Source: Sclerotiophoma versabilis
Taxonomy: Eukaryota > Ascomycota > Dothideomycetes > Pleosporales > Didymellaceae
DNA: 64,000 nt
Reading direction: 5' to 3'
Assembly: GCA_012274445.1 (NCBI GenBank)
Contig: JAAROD010000014.1
Span: 613,001-677,000 of the forward strand
Made by a program: the position numbers and the translations under genes. Under the pieces are notes generated by a model, which was given only the letters and a program-made list of their open reading frames with translations, searched no databases and was not told where the DNA came from. Positions 21,745 to 33,500 of the stretch are shown piece after piece (position 1 is the stretch's first letter; each line of letters starts with the position of its first letter).

Positions 21745-23665
21745 TCACGAATGATACAACATCCGGGCACGAACATTGACGTAGGGAGGAGGTTCGTCGT
21801 TGTTGGGATCAATACCTTGAAGAACTGCAAATGCCGGTGTATCGCGTCGAATACCTTTGATCTGTTCTTTCGTCCATTTGCGTTCTGATTTGGCTTCTCG
21901 ACGGGTCTCCATCCGCTGCTTTACGCCTGCCCAACGCTCAGAGGATGCAATTAGTTCACTACGTAAAGTCAGCGCTGCACACACTGAATTACACAGGCAG
22001 TCATACCTACCCTCCGCGGGCTTTGTTGATGGTACGTTTGCCAGCCTCGACGAGGTCAAAGTCGATGTTGAGCCACCTCTTCGTCGTCTTCTCAGGCTCC
22101 GCGGAAATCTCGCCAATCACCTCCTTGTCGAGCTTGGGGAAGCAGAACCAGAGCATCAACAAAACGGCAAGAACGGCCAGAATGATAGGCTGCAACACGG
22201 CGACGCCCTTTGCTTGTGCAAGTGATCCTATCGCGAAGGGCAAGACTGCACCACCTCCACCACCGAACGCAGCCGCAAAGCCAATTGCGGAGACATGAAG
22301 ATATGCGGGTAGGACCTTGGTCGCTGCCACCACGATGGCGGGAAAGAGAGGGCCCAGGAAGAAGCCCTGAAGTGCAACGAAGACCGCCGATACGTGGAAG
22401 GAGGGTACCAGCCAGAACATGAGCTGGCAAGCCATGGCGAGAATGATGTAGATCTACTGAGAATCAATATCGTACAATCATCATCACGTAACTGAACTTA
22501 CCAGGACTGCAAACTTCTCCCCAAGTCTGGGTGTGATGAAGCCAAGTATGAGGCGACCAACAGTGATACCAGTCCAGAAGCCGGTGGCGACCATACCGGA
22601 CTCAAAGTCACCACCACCTCGCGCTCGGCGCATGAAAGTGACAATCCAGCCCCCAAGAGCAACCTCAGCGCCAACGTAGCCAAGAAGGAAGATCGACGAG
22701 ACCCATGTAACACGGCTCTTCAGCGCTTCTTTCAGACGGCTCTCAGAAGCTGCATGTGTACGTGGGTTGGCTTCGCGGTATCTTTGGCCTGACATAGGCC
22801 AGAAAGCTGCCATGGATGTGGCGAGCTCGATTGCCGCACCACCAATCTAGTTGCTATCAGTACGTAATCCATCAAACAGAACGTTGAAACTAACCATGAT
22901 GTAGTAGAACTCATACCACATCCACCCACTCTTAGTCATCAAAGTCGTCGCTGCGAGCGGACTGAGCACCGCCCCGAGGCCGTAGAAACCATGCAGAAAA
23001 CCCAAGACCTCATTTGCGTTAGCCATGTTGCCAGCCCAGGCATTCCATGCTGCATCTTCAATACCGTTGCCGAAACCAGCAACGATAAAGATGACGACTA
23101 GAACAGGGTACGGCGGATGTAGAGCAATTCCAATATACGCTGCCAAGTGGCAGAATGGCCCCAAGAAAGCAACTCCACGTTGGCCAAAGCGGACGTGGAT
23201 CCAGTTGTTGAGAATTGCCGCGCCCACATAGCCACCCAAAGGTGACAGGAAGACCAGAGATACCACTACGTAACTCAGATGGTAGTATTCCTCAAGGTAT
23301 GGAATGATGGCCTGAACAATGCATCAATACAGGTGACACATCTCATACCGCGTGGCAATACTTACACCGTACGCTGCATCATTAGCACCCATAATCACGA
23401 ACGCAAACAACGTTGCTGCTGTACGGTAGATGTTCCCTGTTGGGTTGTTCCATCTTTCTACCACTGACACTGTCGTCGATGGCTGGGGCAGAAACTCTAC
23501 TGGATCAACGTTTTTCGACCTGTCTTCTGACAGCAGTCGTCCTGGATTGCGTAGCGCTGCGGAGGTAATAGGTCGAAGCTCAATGCTCGACTCCGAACCC
23601 TGGGCTGAAGTGGAAGGAGGGGTTGTGGTCGCAGGCGTCACCGTGACAGTATTGGTTGGCGACAT
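21745..23665 (-). CDS. MFS transporter, BSC6-like
   Basis: This is an integral membrane transporter of the major facilitator superfamily, of the fungal type related to yeast Bsc6; the substrate is unknown. Five exons (23366-23665, 22895-23311, 22502-22846, 22011-22453 and 21745-21958), with introns of 54, 48, 48 and 52 bp, give 572 residues. A Ser/Thr/Pro-rich cytosolic leader of about 70 residues precedes the first helix, FAFVIMGANDAAYGAIIPYL. About 11-12 hydrophobic segments follow. Typical MFS loop positions include SPLGGYVGAAILNNW and GITVGRLILGF. A charged C-terminal tail follows the last helix. Intron 3 must end at CAGTAG, because the CAG three bases earlier would bring a stop in frame. 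The neighbouring aldehyde dehydrogenase and cellulase do not reveal its cargo. Confidence 0.88.
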
Positions 23666-24385
23666 ATTACGATATAGTGATGGACAAAGGCCGTCTGCTT
23701 GAATAAAGGGAGAAAGCAGAAGTGTGCACACGAGCGCAGGAGAGGACGTCAGAGTCAGCTTGGCAACAGTGGGTCCTCCGGGGCCACTTTATATGAAGTG
23801 CCTCGCATCTCGCTTTGAGAATATAAATACATAATGTCCTGCACTACCTGCCTCTGGACTTCCGTGGTCGAACTTCGGTTGTGACCCTGCTCTGCAGTAC
23901 CGCTGGGTGAACGCCGGCAATGGAATGCGAGAAATGCTAACCGCTTTAAGCGACAGACTGCGAGACGACTGCGGAGTGCCAAGGATTGCTGAGATAAACG
24001 CCACGATCAGCTGCTGCCATCCGCTTCCCAATAGGGCTGAAAGCCTAGGCGGATGTCGGACCGTAAGGAACTTGTGGGCGAAGAAGGAGATGTCTCCGCC
24101 AGTTTTCCGACATCACTGCCGGTTGCCGTTGACCGGATGGGAAGCGGTGCGAGCTTCCTGATGCAAGGCGGTGGAGGAAACATCCTCCGCGGGAGTGGAA
24201 GAAACATCAACCGTCCCTTGAACTCCCTCATCAGCACATCCAAAATGCCATGTCGACGACACCACTAGTGACCTGCCATCAACTGAAGCACAGAAACGCA
24301 TTGAGGATGGGTTCACAAAAAGGGTAAATGCATGCTTTCTTCGTTACCTTTGATCTATCTTGTCGGTCTATGCACATTCAGTCCT
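23666..24385. other. MFS promoter and GH7 3' region
   Basis: This 720-bp stretch contains no recognised gene. A 6-bp-arm hairpin, GGAGGA with TCCTCC around AACA, is at 24173-24188. It overlaps a chance-like NirA-type motif at 24185-24192. The stretch includes the MFS promoter (gene on the minus strand) and the cellulase 3' UTR. Confidence 0.4.
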
Positions 24386-25678
24386 CTATGCAGTCCACAT
24401 GTTCTTCCCCTTGAAGGTTGATCCAATCTCACCCCACTTGATGTTGGAGAAAGTCGTGGAAGGTGCAGGTTGCACCTTGACGATGTTCTTGGGGTCGCCT
24501 TCGGTAGCATCGCAAGGACCCGCCTCTCCGCCGTCGAGCCACTGCATGAAGCCGCCCTCGTCCCACCAGACACTCATCGCCAACACCATACCACGGCTCA
24601 GTGCATCGCCCATACCCTTCATGGCACCTAGCTTCATGAACATGTCCGCACCATTGGCAGCGCAGGTACTATCATTCAAAGTGATGTTCTTGGGCTGGTC
24701 CTCGAAGACAATGCCATTCTGGACGTACTTGCGCTCGACGGACTGGAGCACGCCGTTCTTGGCAGGGAATTGGGTGACAACGGTGAAGGGCTTCTTGGTG
24801 TCTATTTTGAGGCCGAGGCCGTAGAAGTCCTTCGCGCCGTTGCGGTAGGAGTTCTTGCCGCAGCCGTTCTTGTCGCAGAGACCGGTGGCTCCGCACTCAG
24901 CGCCCTGGCATTTGAAAAGGCTGGGTTTGCTGCACGTGTGGGGTGCAATCTGAGTAGAGCGGCTATTGGCCTCCCAGATGTCCATCTCGTTGCAGCACAC
25001 ACCAGAGCCATCGATGTTACCCTGGGAGATGGTTTGTCAGTAAACATGGGAAAAAATTGAAGCTGCATAACTTACAACACCGTTAACCCACGGAGTCACG
25101 AAGCACTGAGCGTCGCAGTATCCTGTACCGACGCTGGCACCTCCAGGGTTCAAGTTCGAACGGCCACCGTCCGCCCTCATCTCGGAAAGGTAAAGAGCGC
25201 CGTTCATACCGCATGGCAGCTTGGACACGTCGACATCAAAGGTGAACTCCTTGCCGGTCAACTTCAACATCTCATAGTTCTTCTTGTTCTTGTCAAGAAG
25301 GTATGCCCTAGGGCTTGAGAACTTCTTGTCCTTGCCATAGAAATCCATGCGCAGATTCGCTCCATTGGTAAAAATTCCATAGTCCTGGTAGTTGCTGATC
25401 GGCTCCAAGATGCAGTTTTTCGCGCATGTCTTCTCGTCAGGGCACACAGCTGGGTCTGCTGCACTGCCCCAGTTTCCGCAGCCCTTCGTGGTGTCGTTCT
25501 TCTGGTGAATCGAGTGGCTGGCGGCGTCGAGAACGATGTAGCTATCTTGAGCTTTGCAGCCTCCTTTTTTGGTGCATTCGTAAGTGGTGAGCTTGGGCTG
25601 CACTTCCTTTCCTTTCCCGAGGGACTGTGCGGCAGCGACGCTCAAGAGAGCAGACGCGAGAATGCTGTAGTGAACCAT
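24386..25678 (-). CDS. Secreted GH7 endo-beta-1,4-glucanase (cellulase)
   Basis: This enzyme cleaves beta-1,4-glucan in cellulose outside the cell. Two exons (25076-25678 and 24386-25021, 54-bp intron) give 412 residues. The ATG at 25676-25678 starts a signal peptide, MVHYSILASALLSVAAAQS. The catalytic signature NEMDIWEANS is present with Glu213, Asp215 and Glu218 in the E-x-D-x-x-E pattern of the family. LPCGMNGALYLSEMRADGG and the many cysteines are typical. The segment GGEAGPCDATEGDPKNI followed by FSNIKWGEIGST matches endoglucanase-I-like members better than cellobiohydrolases. The protein ends just after the catalytic domain, with no linker or cellulose-binding module. A TATAAG motif lies about 65 bp above the start. 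The upstream region has three CreA-type sites. Processivity cannot be decided from sequence alone. Confidence 0.93.
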
Positions 25679-26370
25679 GATGGTTGGACTTGTCACGAGG
25701 AATTGCGTGATGATACAAGACCTGGATAAGACATTCTTCTTATACTCAAGCTTTACCTCAGAAACGGAAATGAGAATCGACCTTCCGCCTTGTTGCTTGC
25801 CTGCTATGGCAAACACATCTCAACCCTTTCATTTAGGATCCCGCGGGTGCATGAGTACGGCGAAACCTAGGATCTCGGTCAGTCCACGGATGTTCACATT
25901 CAGAGTCTATAGGCGTTCCTATTGGGTGAGACATTTTGCGAGATGTCAGGTACGCATGATCGGCCCGGTAGAACACATGGTAGAAGTCTCGCTTGCTGCC
26001 GCTGAACAATTTCATTCGTCAAAATAGATTGCTCTTGATTGCGGGGCCCCGGACAAGAGCCGCAGGTTCAACAAGTAGCCGGGGTATTTACCCGGACTGT
26101 GGCCCCATCTTGCAGCAGTAGATGAAGGACCTCACCGTTCAATCTTGAAGCTGTACTCACATGCTCAAGCCATGCAGATACTAGGAAGATGGTGTATATT
26201 GGGGCGTTTAGGTCTGTGGCACGGCAGATGAAGACAGTCTTGCGCTCACCACGAGTAGGCGGAAGAAGAGATCGACGTGTAAGGTTTCACACTTGTGAGG
26301 TCTACGATATAATCACAGAATAATCGACAGACCCAGCGAATCTACTAATTGACCGTGGCTTTGGGGTCTA
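25679..26370 (-). promoter_or_regulatory. GH7 promoter with clustered CreA-type sites
   Basis: No gene is seen. SYGGRG motifs (the CreA carbon-repressor consensus) occur at 26041-26046 (GCGGGG), 26047-26052 (minus strand CCGGGG) and 26079-26084 (CCGGGG), all within 44 bp and about 370-400 bp above the cellulase start. The last overlaps a near-palindrome around CCGGGGTATTTACCCGG (26079-26095). Carbon repression of the cellulase is inferred. Confidence 0.5.
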
Positions 26371-26838
26371 TCAGCCTTTTAACTTGCAATTCGGGCTACC
26401 ACACGCCTCAGGGCTCCGTGAAGCGGACAGTTGAGAGAACATCAGTGGTGGCGGTGGAGCCTTCATAGTCGACACATGTCGCCTGAGTGTAGAGGTCATT
26501 GACAACCTATTTTCATTTAGAAACTGCGTGTTGATTACTAGCTTCCTTTGCCGTGGCTGAGGCTGCAGACGAACAGGTGGCGTTGTATACTCAAATGGAG
26601 GGAATTCGCTCAGTACATCGGGGGAGAGCGGATGGGTAGGTCCAGAATCTCGAATAGGCTCTACGGTCCGCGCTACAGCGTTCAATGTATGCATAATTCC
26701 CGTAGGCTCAATCCGGGCCGTGTCGGTATCATCATTGATGGGTACTTGCTCACCAATTGCAGGTTTTGGAGATGGCGACTTAGTCAACTCAGCTGTTGAC
26801 TCAGGGACAATTGTTCTTTTCCAGCTGGATGGTAGCAT
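26371..26838 (-). CDS. Hypothetical protein, uncertain
   Basis: An ATG-started open frame of 155 residues with no recognised family. It is rich in Pro, Ser and Thr, with stretches such as SPSPKPAIGEQVP and PPVRLQPQPRQRKLV, and has no membrane segment. Gene status is uncertain. The frame is isolated between the cellulase promoter and a small membrane protein gene, and could be the last exon of a longer gene or chance. Confidence 0.3.
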   Translation of the reverse strand: MLPSSWKRTIVPESTAELTKSPSPKPAIGEQVPINDDTDTARIEPTGIMHTLNAVARTVEPIRDSGPTHPLSPDVLSEFPPFEYTTPPVRLQPQPRQRKLVINTQFLNENRLSMTSTLRRHVSTMKAPPPPLMFSQLSASRSPEACGSPNCKLKG

Positions 26839-27287
26839 TCTATGTGGATCAAGTTGACTTTGGTCGCTTCCTTATATATAATTTGCAGGATTTGTTGGGG
26901 TGCCTTCTCACAACAGTAGTTCGTTGGGATATAGCCGTGGCTGCATTCCTGTTGAAGGAGCATTGTACGTATTGCACTGTTCGCACCCAATGTGCTTTTT
27001 TGATCTTCGTACATTGTCTCGATTCTGTTATAGTGTAGTTTCATGTTATGAGCTTGCTTGCTTGTTGACAAGTCTGGTACCGAATAATCGATGAAAGCTA
27101 CAGAGTGAAAGCCCCAATAGCAAATCTCCGAAGAAATCAGTTTGCAAGTAGATTCGATACTGGGAAAGGATACAGAACGGTCTCAGATCATCTCAACTCC
27201 ATTCTGCCGAGCAGATTGCGCCATCCTCACCGTTCCTCGATTTATATTGGCAAGTCGAAGTAGCTTCAAATCCTTCTCACCTCTAAA
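26839..27287. other. Intergenic region, no gene seen
   Basis: Short frames on both strands have no recognisable product. The base composition is ordinary to slightly AT-rich. Confidence 0.3.
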
Positions 27288-27554
27288 TCATCGAGGTTCA
27301 TCTCGGGCTTGAACGTCTGACTGGCCATCAACCGTGCCTGTAGTCGTGGAAAGTTTGTTAACCAGAGTCTCGTCGGAGGGTTGATGGGTAGATGGGAACT
27401 CGTAGCCTGGCTCAATATTCAAGGTCTTATGCGGTGGCGCGAAGCATCCATAACCGTGCTGGTGCATGTGCACTGCAGCCCATAAGACGGAAACGAGGAG
27501 GCCTACAGCGATGAAAACCCAGAAGAAGATGGTTGCTTTATCCTCGTTAGTCAT
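27288..27554 (-). CDS. Small single-pass membrane protein, hypothetical
   Basis: An ATG-started frame of 88 residues. After a short charged start (MTNEDKAT) there is one strong hydrophobic segment, IFFWVFIAVGLLVSVLWAAV (about 9-28). A His-rich stretch (HMHQHGYGCF) and a polar Ser/Thr-rich tail follow. No family is recognised. The hydrophobic-then-polar layout suggests a real small membrane protein, but length alone does not exclude chance. Confidence 0.45.
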   Translation of the reverse strand: MTNEDKATIFFWVFIAVGLLVSVLWAAVHMHQHGYGCFAPPHKTLNIEPGYEFPSTHQPSDETLVNKLSTTTGTVDGQSDVQARDEPR

Positions 27555-28606
27555 TTTGTAGGTGCAAGGATTTGGGAGACTGCTTTCTGATAGTCTGTGT
27601 GTTGCGAATCGGAGATAGTAGCAGAGGTAGTTGTGGTGAATGAGTTCTGGTCTAAATAGTAATTGGAAAATGACGGAGTGAATTTATGTTGAGTCAGTGG
27701 AGTGAATAATGCGGATTTGTTTAGATTGATGAGCCACTATCCTTTCATAGCCGGACTGCAACAAAAGACGGGAATGTCACCGGAATATAGCGTGCCTGAT
27801 TCCTCGTTCGCCCATAGTGTGACTGCTGGTTTAGAGATTCCAGTCGAAGTTCCACAAAGATCGATCGATACGCAAGCAAGCCATCCAAACAACAAATCAA
27901 GCGACCAAGTCCCTCAAAACATCACTCTCACTACAGCCAATGAAGGCTCTCATCTCTTCCCCACCCATTAACCCAACGCCTTTGGTCAACCATGCAGTCC
28001 ACCGCCCAACCCTCCCCCAGCCCCTCGCAGGCCGATGACACACGCTCCAAGACGTACTCGACCGCTCCAGTAAAGTGTTACTAGCAACAGTAAAGCGTAT
28101 TCAAGGATAGGAGGAGAAAGAAATTTTAAGCAAGGCAAGATAAATTATATCGAGCAAATAGATTTTCCAACGGTAAAGAGCAAGCAAAAGACATGTGGAG
28201 TTTGTTCGACTGGTCTTGGGAGGGCATGTTCCATGTACGACTGGGTCTGATGCCAGAGCAAAAGAATCGGTTGAGAGGGTTGGTTGCATAGATAGAAGGG
28301 GAAAGTTGAGGAGACGGAGATTGTGGGAGTAGAGATTGAAATGTGCGGAGAACTAACTGGGTTGGGTTGGGTTGGATGAAGGTGAGCAAGCGAAAATGAG
28401 CTAGGTCGGACGAGCTGGACTTGTGAAGAATTGGATGTCCGTCTGGTTCATTACTACATGCTCCAACACTTTCGACTAAGTTCAGAACGTACCTGGAAAG
28501 TGTGTATAGTCTTCTATACGTGTGTACATTGAGATGAACGCCTGGCGCCTACAATTCAATCCGCTTTACCCAACTAGTTCCTCAACGTCCACCTGGTTTG
28601 TCTCAT
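27555..28606. other. Gene-poor stretch with a possible truncated gene start
   Basis: No complete gene is recognised. On the plus strand a pyrimidine-rich leader precedes an ATG at 27992 in good context. It begins a Ser/Pro-rich frame of 29 codons that stops at 28079-28081. This could be a decayed gene start or an upstream-frame accident. The remainder includes the 3' region of the next minus-strand gene. Confidence 0.35.
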
Positions 28607-29434
28607 TCAGTACGTCAAACTCACACATCTGCCTTCCCAACCCCCTTCCACGACCACCTTCTCGAACACGAAACCCCCTACATCCTTCCTTCCCACAGTC
28701 CAGCCCAACTGCGGCCCAATCTCTTTCACGCCATTGCTCTCTGACTCTTCGCCCTTCCACTCCCATCCAACTCTCAACTTGTCCACGCCGATCGGCGCAG
28801 CGTCTGTCAGAAGCGTGGGCCTGACAATGACGCAGTCGCGGATATGCTCGTTATCATCATTGACGAGGAAAAGTTCAGCCTTCTTCTTATCCAGATGCGG
28901 AACGTGGAGAGTGAAGCGGTACAAAGGGTAGAGAAGGAGGGGAACATCTCTCTTCTTGTCGCTGATTCCCGTGGTTGAGATGCTGGTGAATAGCGGTTTC
29001 AGGCCCGTACTTGTGGCTGTGACGCCCTGGGTTGCGAGGCTCTCGAGTGCACGGAATATTGTCGCTGTGGCTTCTTCGCAGATGTGGATGTCGTTGAGAG
29101 TAATCGGCTGCCATAGACTCCACTGCATTACTGGATATCCGCCTATGCCGAAGATGATTGTGTCTGCCAGTTTCGACCCATCACGATGGCTTCTGAGGAC
29201 TGAGGAGACGGCGGAGACGTCTTTGATGTCGCCAGTGTGGATGGTAAGGTATGTTTCGATTGTATTGAGGGGGACACTATGCACAGTGCGCAGCATGTCG
29301 GTGAGCTTTTGCGGCGTGCGCGCTAGTGCTGTGCAGTAGTAGCCAGCCTTGAGGGCGTGTGCAAGAGTCGTATTGCATACACCGCCTGTAGCGCCAAAGA
29401 AGGCGAGGGTTTGGGTGTGGCTGGGGTTAGACAT
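28607..29434 (-). CDS. NAD(P)-binding oxidoreductase, NmrA/atypical SDR-like
   Basis: A single open frame of 275 residues starts at ATG 29432-29434. The N-terminus TLAFFGATGGVCNTTLAHAL is a Rossmann beta-alpha-beta start. The third glycine of the usual G-x-x-G-x-x-G pattern is replaced by Cys, as I recall for a fungal subset of NAD(P)H-binding proteins. Later segments (IIFGIGGYP, FTSISTTGISDKK, CVIVRPTLLTD) fit the atypical SDR fold. No clear Y-x-x-x-K catalytic pair is visible, so it may bind nucleotide without classical SDR catalysis. No signal peptide or membrane segment is seen. The substrate is unknown. Confidence 0.75.
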   Translation of the reverse strand: MSNPSHTQTLAFFGATGGVCNTTLAHALKAGYYCTALARTPQKLTDMLRTVHSVPLNTIETYLTIHTGDIKDVSAVSSVLRSHRDGSKLADTIIFGIGGYPVMQWSLWQPITLNDIHICEEATATIFRALESLATQGVTATSTGLKPLFTSISTTGISDKKRDVPLLLYPLYRFTLHVPHLDKKKAELFLVNDDNEHIRDCVIVRPTLLTDAAPIGVDKLRVGWEWKGEESESNGVKEIGPQLGWTVGRKDVGGFVFEKVVVEGGWEGRCVSLTY

Positions 29435-30515
29435 GGTGATGTGAGGCGGAAAGTTGATGGCAGAAAAGAAGGGCGAGCCGTTGTGACGAAGGAACTTGCC
29501 CTAGAGTAAAGTTCGTAGAGACCTTGAAGTGGACAATTTGCTTTTGATAACTAAAAGGCTATGAGCGGTGCTTCGCTGTATTGTTTCCCGTAGTGTCGAT
29601 GTGTGATGCCTCTCTTCCACGGGCTCAGCCCTTCTACTTATACCCGGCCACCAACCTGCGCATGGCTTACAACCAGCGCCATGAAACCAAGACCGAGCGC
29701 GAGGTTGACCAAGTCGTGTGGTCGTGCCAGTCTCTGTCCAACGTCTGATTTGCTGTATCCTAGGAGGGTTGTGTCGGAGGCCTGACCTTCGGTCAATCAG
29801 GCGTCGTGGACAAATCCTCAATTGGTCATCGCTGCAGCAAAGCTCAGCTCGACCGGCCCCATCACTCGTAGCTTGGGACTCATCTCTCCTTCGGTGCAGC
29901 TGTTCAACTGGAGTTGAGAGCTTAAAGGTGAATTCGAGGGGATTGCTGGGCGTTTATGTGCAGGAGTTCATCCGCACCGGGTAGTTATTCACCCGTGTCT
30001 AACCTAACCTGGAAAGGCGCATGTAGGAATGGGTCCGCTTCTACAAGAGTTAGTAGCTGTGTAAGCTTCACAGCCTTGTCGTATCGTCGTCTACTAGGGA
30101 GGCACATACGAGTACTATTTTGGCGCAGTTTCGGTTCAAGTCGTTACACATCTTCAAAACAATGACGGTAGTTGTAAAACTGACAGCCTTCTGGTGTCAT
30201 GAAATACTGCAATTGACTCCTTTCTACCACAACCAAACGCCAAGAATGCATTTGTGCTTACAACAGCGACCGTTCAACATCCTCCGAATCCAACAAATTC
30301 TCATTACAACTCCATAAGGTGTGGTAATATACCAACGAATGCGTAGATCTGAACTAAAAGGGGGTATCAGAGCCCATGCGGGCTCAACTCAACAACTGCG
30401 ACGCGGTGTGTATGCGTGCTCGCTAAATCCAGAAGTGTGTTGCGAAAGTGGTATCCAGAACAGTACCCGTCGTTTACTCAATATACCTCCTGTGTTCTTC
30501 GCCAAATGCGTGATT
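29435..30515. other. Intergenic region, no gene seen
   Basis: This 1.08-kb stretch holds the promoter of the NAD(P)-binding protein gene and the 3' UTR of the GT41 gene. I recognise no gene, RNA or repeat in it. Confidence 0.4.
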
Positions 30516-33500
30516 TTAGGTAATCTCTGTGACCCTTGAGGGTGGTGAGTCTTTCAGCCAGATGTCTCCTCCTTCTCCCTTCTCCCATTTCTTCCAGGCA
30601 ATCTGGTAGGCTTCTTCGAGATCCCTGACCCATCGTTTGGTATCGTAAAGTGCACTTGTCCATCGTGCTTCGTAGAGCATCTTGCGGAGTTCGTTCAGGC
30701 GTCCCTTGGCACAGTGACCTTGATAAACACAATCGAGGCCCAGGCGGACAGCCTTTTCTTCGTAGTCATCATCGTTGATGGCGATGAGCTCCGTTGCGGC
30801 CTGCGCACCCTCTGGAGACTTGGGTAATGCGCCCTTGAGGATTGACGCTGCCATTCGAGAGCACATCTTGTACTTGTAGCGTGGCAGCGTGAGCAGTGGT
30901 GTGCCAGACCAGAGAACATCGGCAGCCGTCGTGTGTGCGTTGCACTCCGGTGTGTCTAAGAAGAGATCGCAAACTCTGGCACGAGAGATATGCTGATGCT
31001 TCTGCGCGACGTCGGTAAAGACAACTCGGTTGGCAACCTCAGGGCCTGCCCACATGAGCGCTGTTTGCTTGAGGTTGGTCTCGCCCAAATCAGGGAAACG
31101 CAGGAGCCATAATATAGCTTTAGGCAGGCGTTGCAAAATGCGTAGCCAAGTGCGGAATGTAGTGGGTTCGATCTGTAGAAAAAGGGTAAGCGTACGAACC
31201 TAATGTTGTTCGCATGTATGCATACCTTATACAGCTGGTTGAAGTTGCCAAGGATGATTGCATCATCCCTTAGCTGCGGGAAGATCTCCTTGCGCATAGC
31301 CCATCTCCGTTCTTGCTCTTCTTCCCAATTGGGCTGCCTGCCTTGCGAGTCGGGTGCGCTTTGCCGATGATCGCAGCAAAAGAATGTATCGCGGCAGAAG
31401 ACAATGTTCTCTCCATAGATCCAGTCCTTGTCTGATCCTCCACTGTTCTCGTCGACCAGAGCATCTTCCATGTCTATGTTGCGTCGCCACTGGCGAAGAG
31501 TGGCTGGAGGCACAGACGTGTCGTCTGCAAGAAGGTAGTCGCACCATTCAGCGCCCAAAGTCCCTGCAAAGCCCATGAATGACATCTGAATTGGGGCTGC
31601 GCGAGCAGCGAAGACCTCATTGCGTGCTCCTCTAGTGTAGCCATTAAGATTGATCAGAATGTGAATGCCGTCCTTAATGATCTGGTTGACAAGTCGTTCA
31701 GCCGACCAATTGTTGGCATCGTAGAAGACAGGAGACTCCTTCTCGATCTGCTTGCGGTGCTCGGAGCCGTCACTTGCTGTTGTAGCATAGCAGAATGCTT
31801 TCACCTTGGTTCTATCGTGCAGTCCAAAAACAGACTGCATAAGATGGGCCAAAGGGTGATTGTTGAAGTCAGATGAGACATAACCAACCTTCAGATATGG
31901 CCTTGGTGGGGGTGGCGGCTGGAAGACGGTCGCTGGGAGCCAAGGAGCCCTCAAAGTCGAGCATGAAATGCGCAACCCGTTACGCTGCGAGATCAGCCGA
32001 ATCTGCTCGGCAGACATGGGACACGTGAACGTGTGAAAGGGTAGGACCGTAGGCGCAGCAGGTACAGTCAGTGTGACAGGCAGGTGCGGTCTTTTGTAGT
32101 TTTCCGGTGATCGTTCCTTCCTTGCCACGTAGCGATCCTGGTACCATTGCCAAGTCAGGCGTCTAATGGCGCGCTCTACCAGGCGTACGATGCGTGCACC
32201 CTCCCACTTGTGTCCCCTCCAGCTAGTCACAACGCTTACCAAGCTCTCTTGCTTCTCTTTGATTTCCTCTGCAGTGCTATTCGTGAGGGCAAGGGGGCGG
32301 CATATGTCTTTGACGAAGCGTTCGTCCATGGTGCCTCGCCCCCAACCTTCACCGTCTGCCAGCTGCTTCTCTACCAGCTTGACGACTTTGTAGATCCAAC
32401 CAGAGCTGGAAGCGCCTGGAATCTTTGCGTCCAGGAGCATCCCGTTCTCGTCAACATGCCAACGGTCCCGTGCACCCTGGCCGTCCGCAATGCCTCCTCT
32501 ACCATTCCAGCCGCAGACAGAGTTGAGCGCATTTGCAAGCCCACAGACTGCCTCTGCAAAGTCGGGGCTAGACTTTACAGCTCTCTTGTAGTACACGATG
32601 GCATCACTGATGCGTCCTTTGTCTTTGACGGCGTTGGCAAGGTTAGCTAGAGCAATGTCGAAGTTCTGGTCGCAGTGAACCGCTTGTTCGTACATGGAAA
32701 TAGCAACGTCCAGCTGACCAATATCCTTGAGTAGACTACCGAGATTTGTGTAGAGGTGAGCGTGGCGTTTATCAAGCTGCAGACCGTAGTAGTAGTATGC
32801 CAAGGCAAGTGCAACACCACTGCCGGGAACCAATCCTGGTATTTGCGGATACGGTGTTGGGTTCGAGACAGGTATCGGCTTAGAAGGTGCTGACTGCTGG
32901 ACGCTCGCAAGCAGAATACCAACGTTGTTAGCAGTAGAAGGACTTGGCTGCAAGGATAGAGAAAGGTAGTAGAGAGCCAGTATTTCGCGGACTCCGTAGT
33001 TGCTCTGGTAGCTTGCCGCTCTCGGCGAATTAGTGGCCATGCCATCCTGGAAGATCTTCGCCAGAGACAATAAGGAGTTGCTTGTTGTTGAGATGGCTGC
33101 TTTGCGTGCGAGGCCGTCACTTGAAACATGGGCAAGACCTGGCAATTGACCATGAGGAGGAAAACACAGGTGGGCAGTCCTAGTTGCCGAATCTGGAGGA
33201 AGCAGGACAGGGTCTGAAGATGGAGGTACTCGGCGGCCACCAGGTGACCGTTCTGATACCTCATAGCCAACGACAGACAGGATGCGTTTGATCAGACCAC
33301 CGATACCGTTAGTCTGCGTACCGGCTCCGATCAAGACAGCGTTCTCAAAAGCCTTCGCTGCTTCAGTGTTGTTACCAAGGGCATAGAGCATGTTACCCTT
33401 AGCATGTACTAAGGCGAGAATGCGACCATTGTCGCATCCCGGTATCGCGTATCCACTGGAGCCAAAACCGGGCTGATCAGAGCCTGGAAGCTCGTCTAGA

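Noticed and set aside
24185..24192. NirA-type motif CTCCGCGG above the MFS gene
   Set aside because: A single match; about six are expected by chance in 64 kb, and no nitrogen gene is next to it.
26784..27071. 95-codon minus-strand frame
   Set aside because: It overlaps the better but still uncertain 26371-26838 frame and has no protein-like features.
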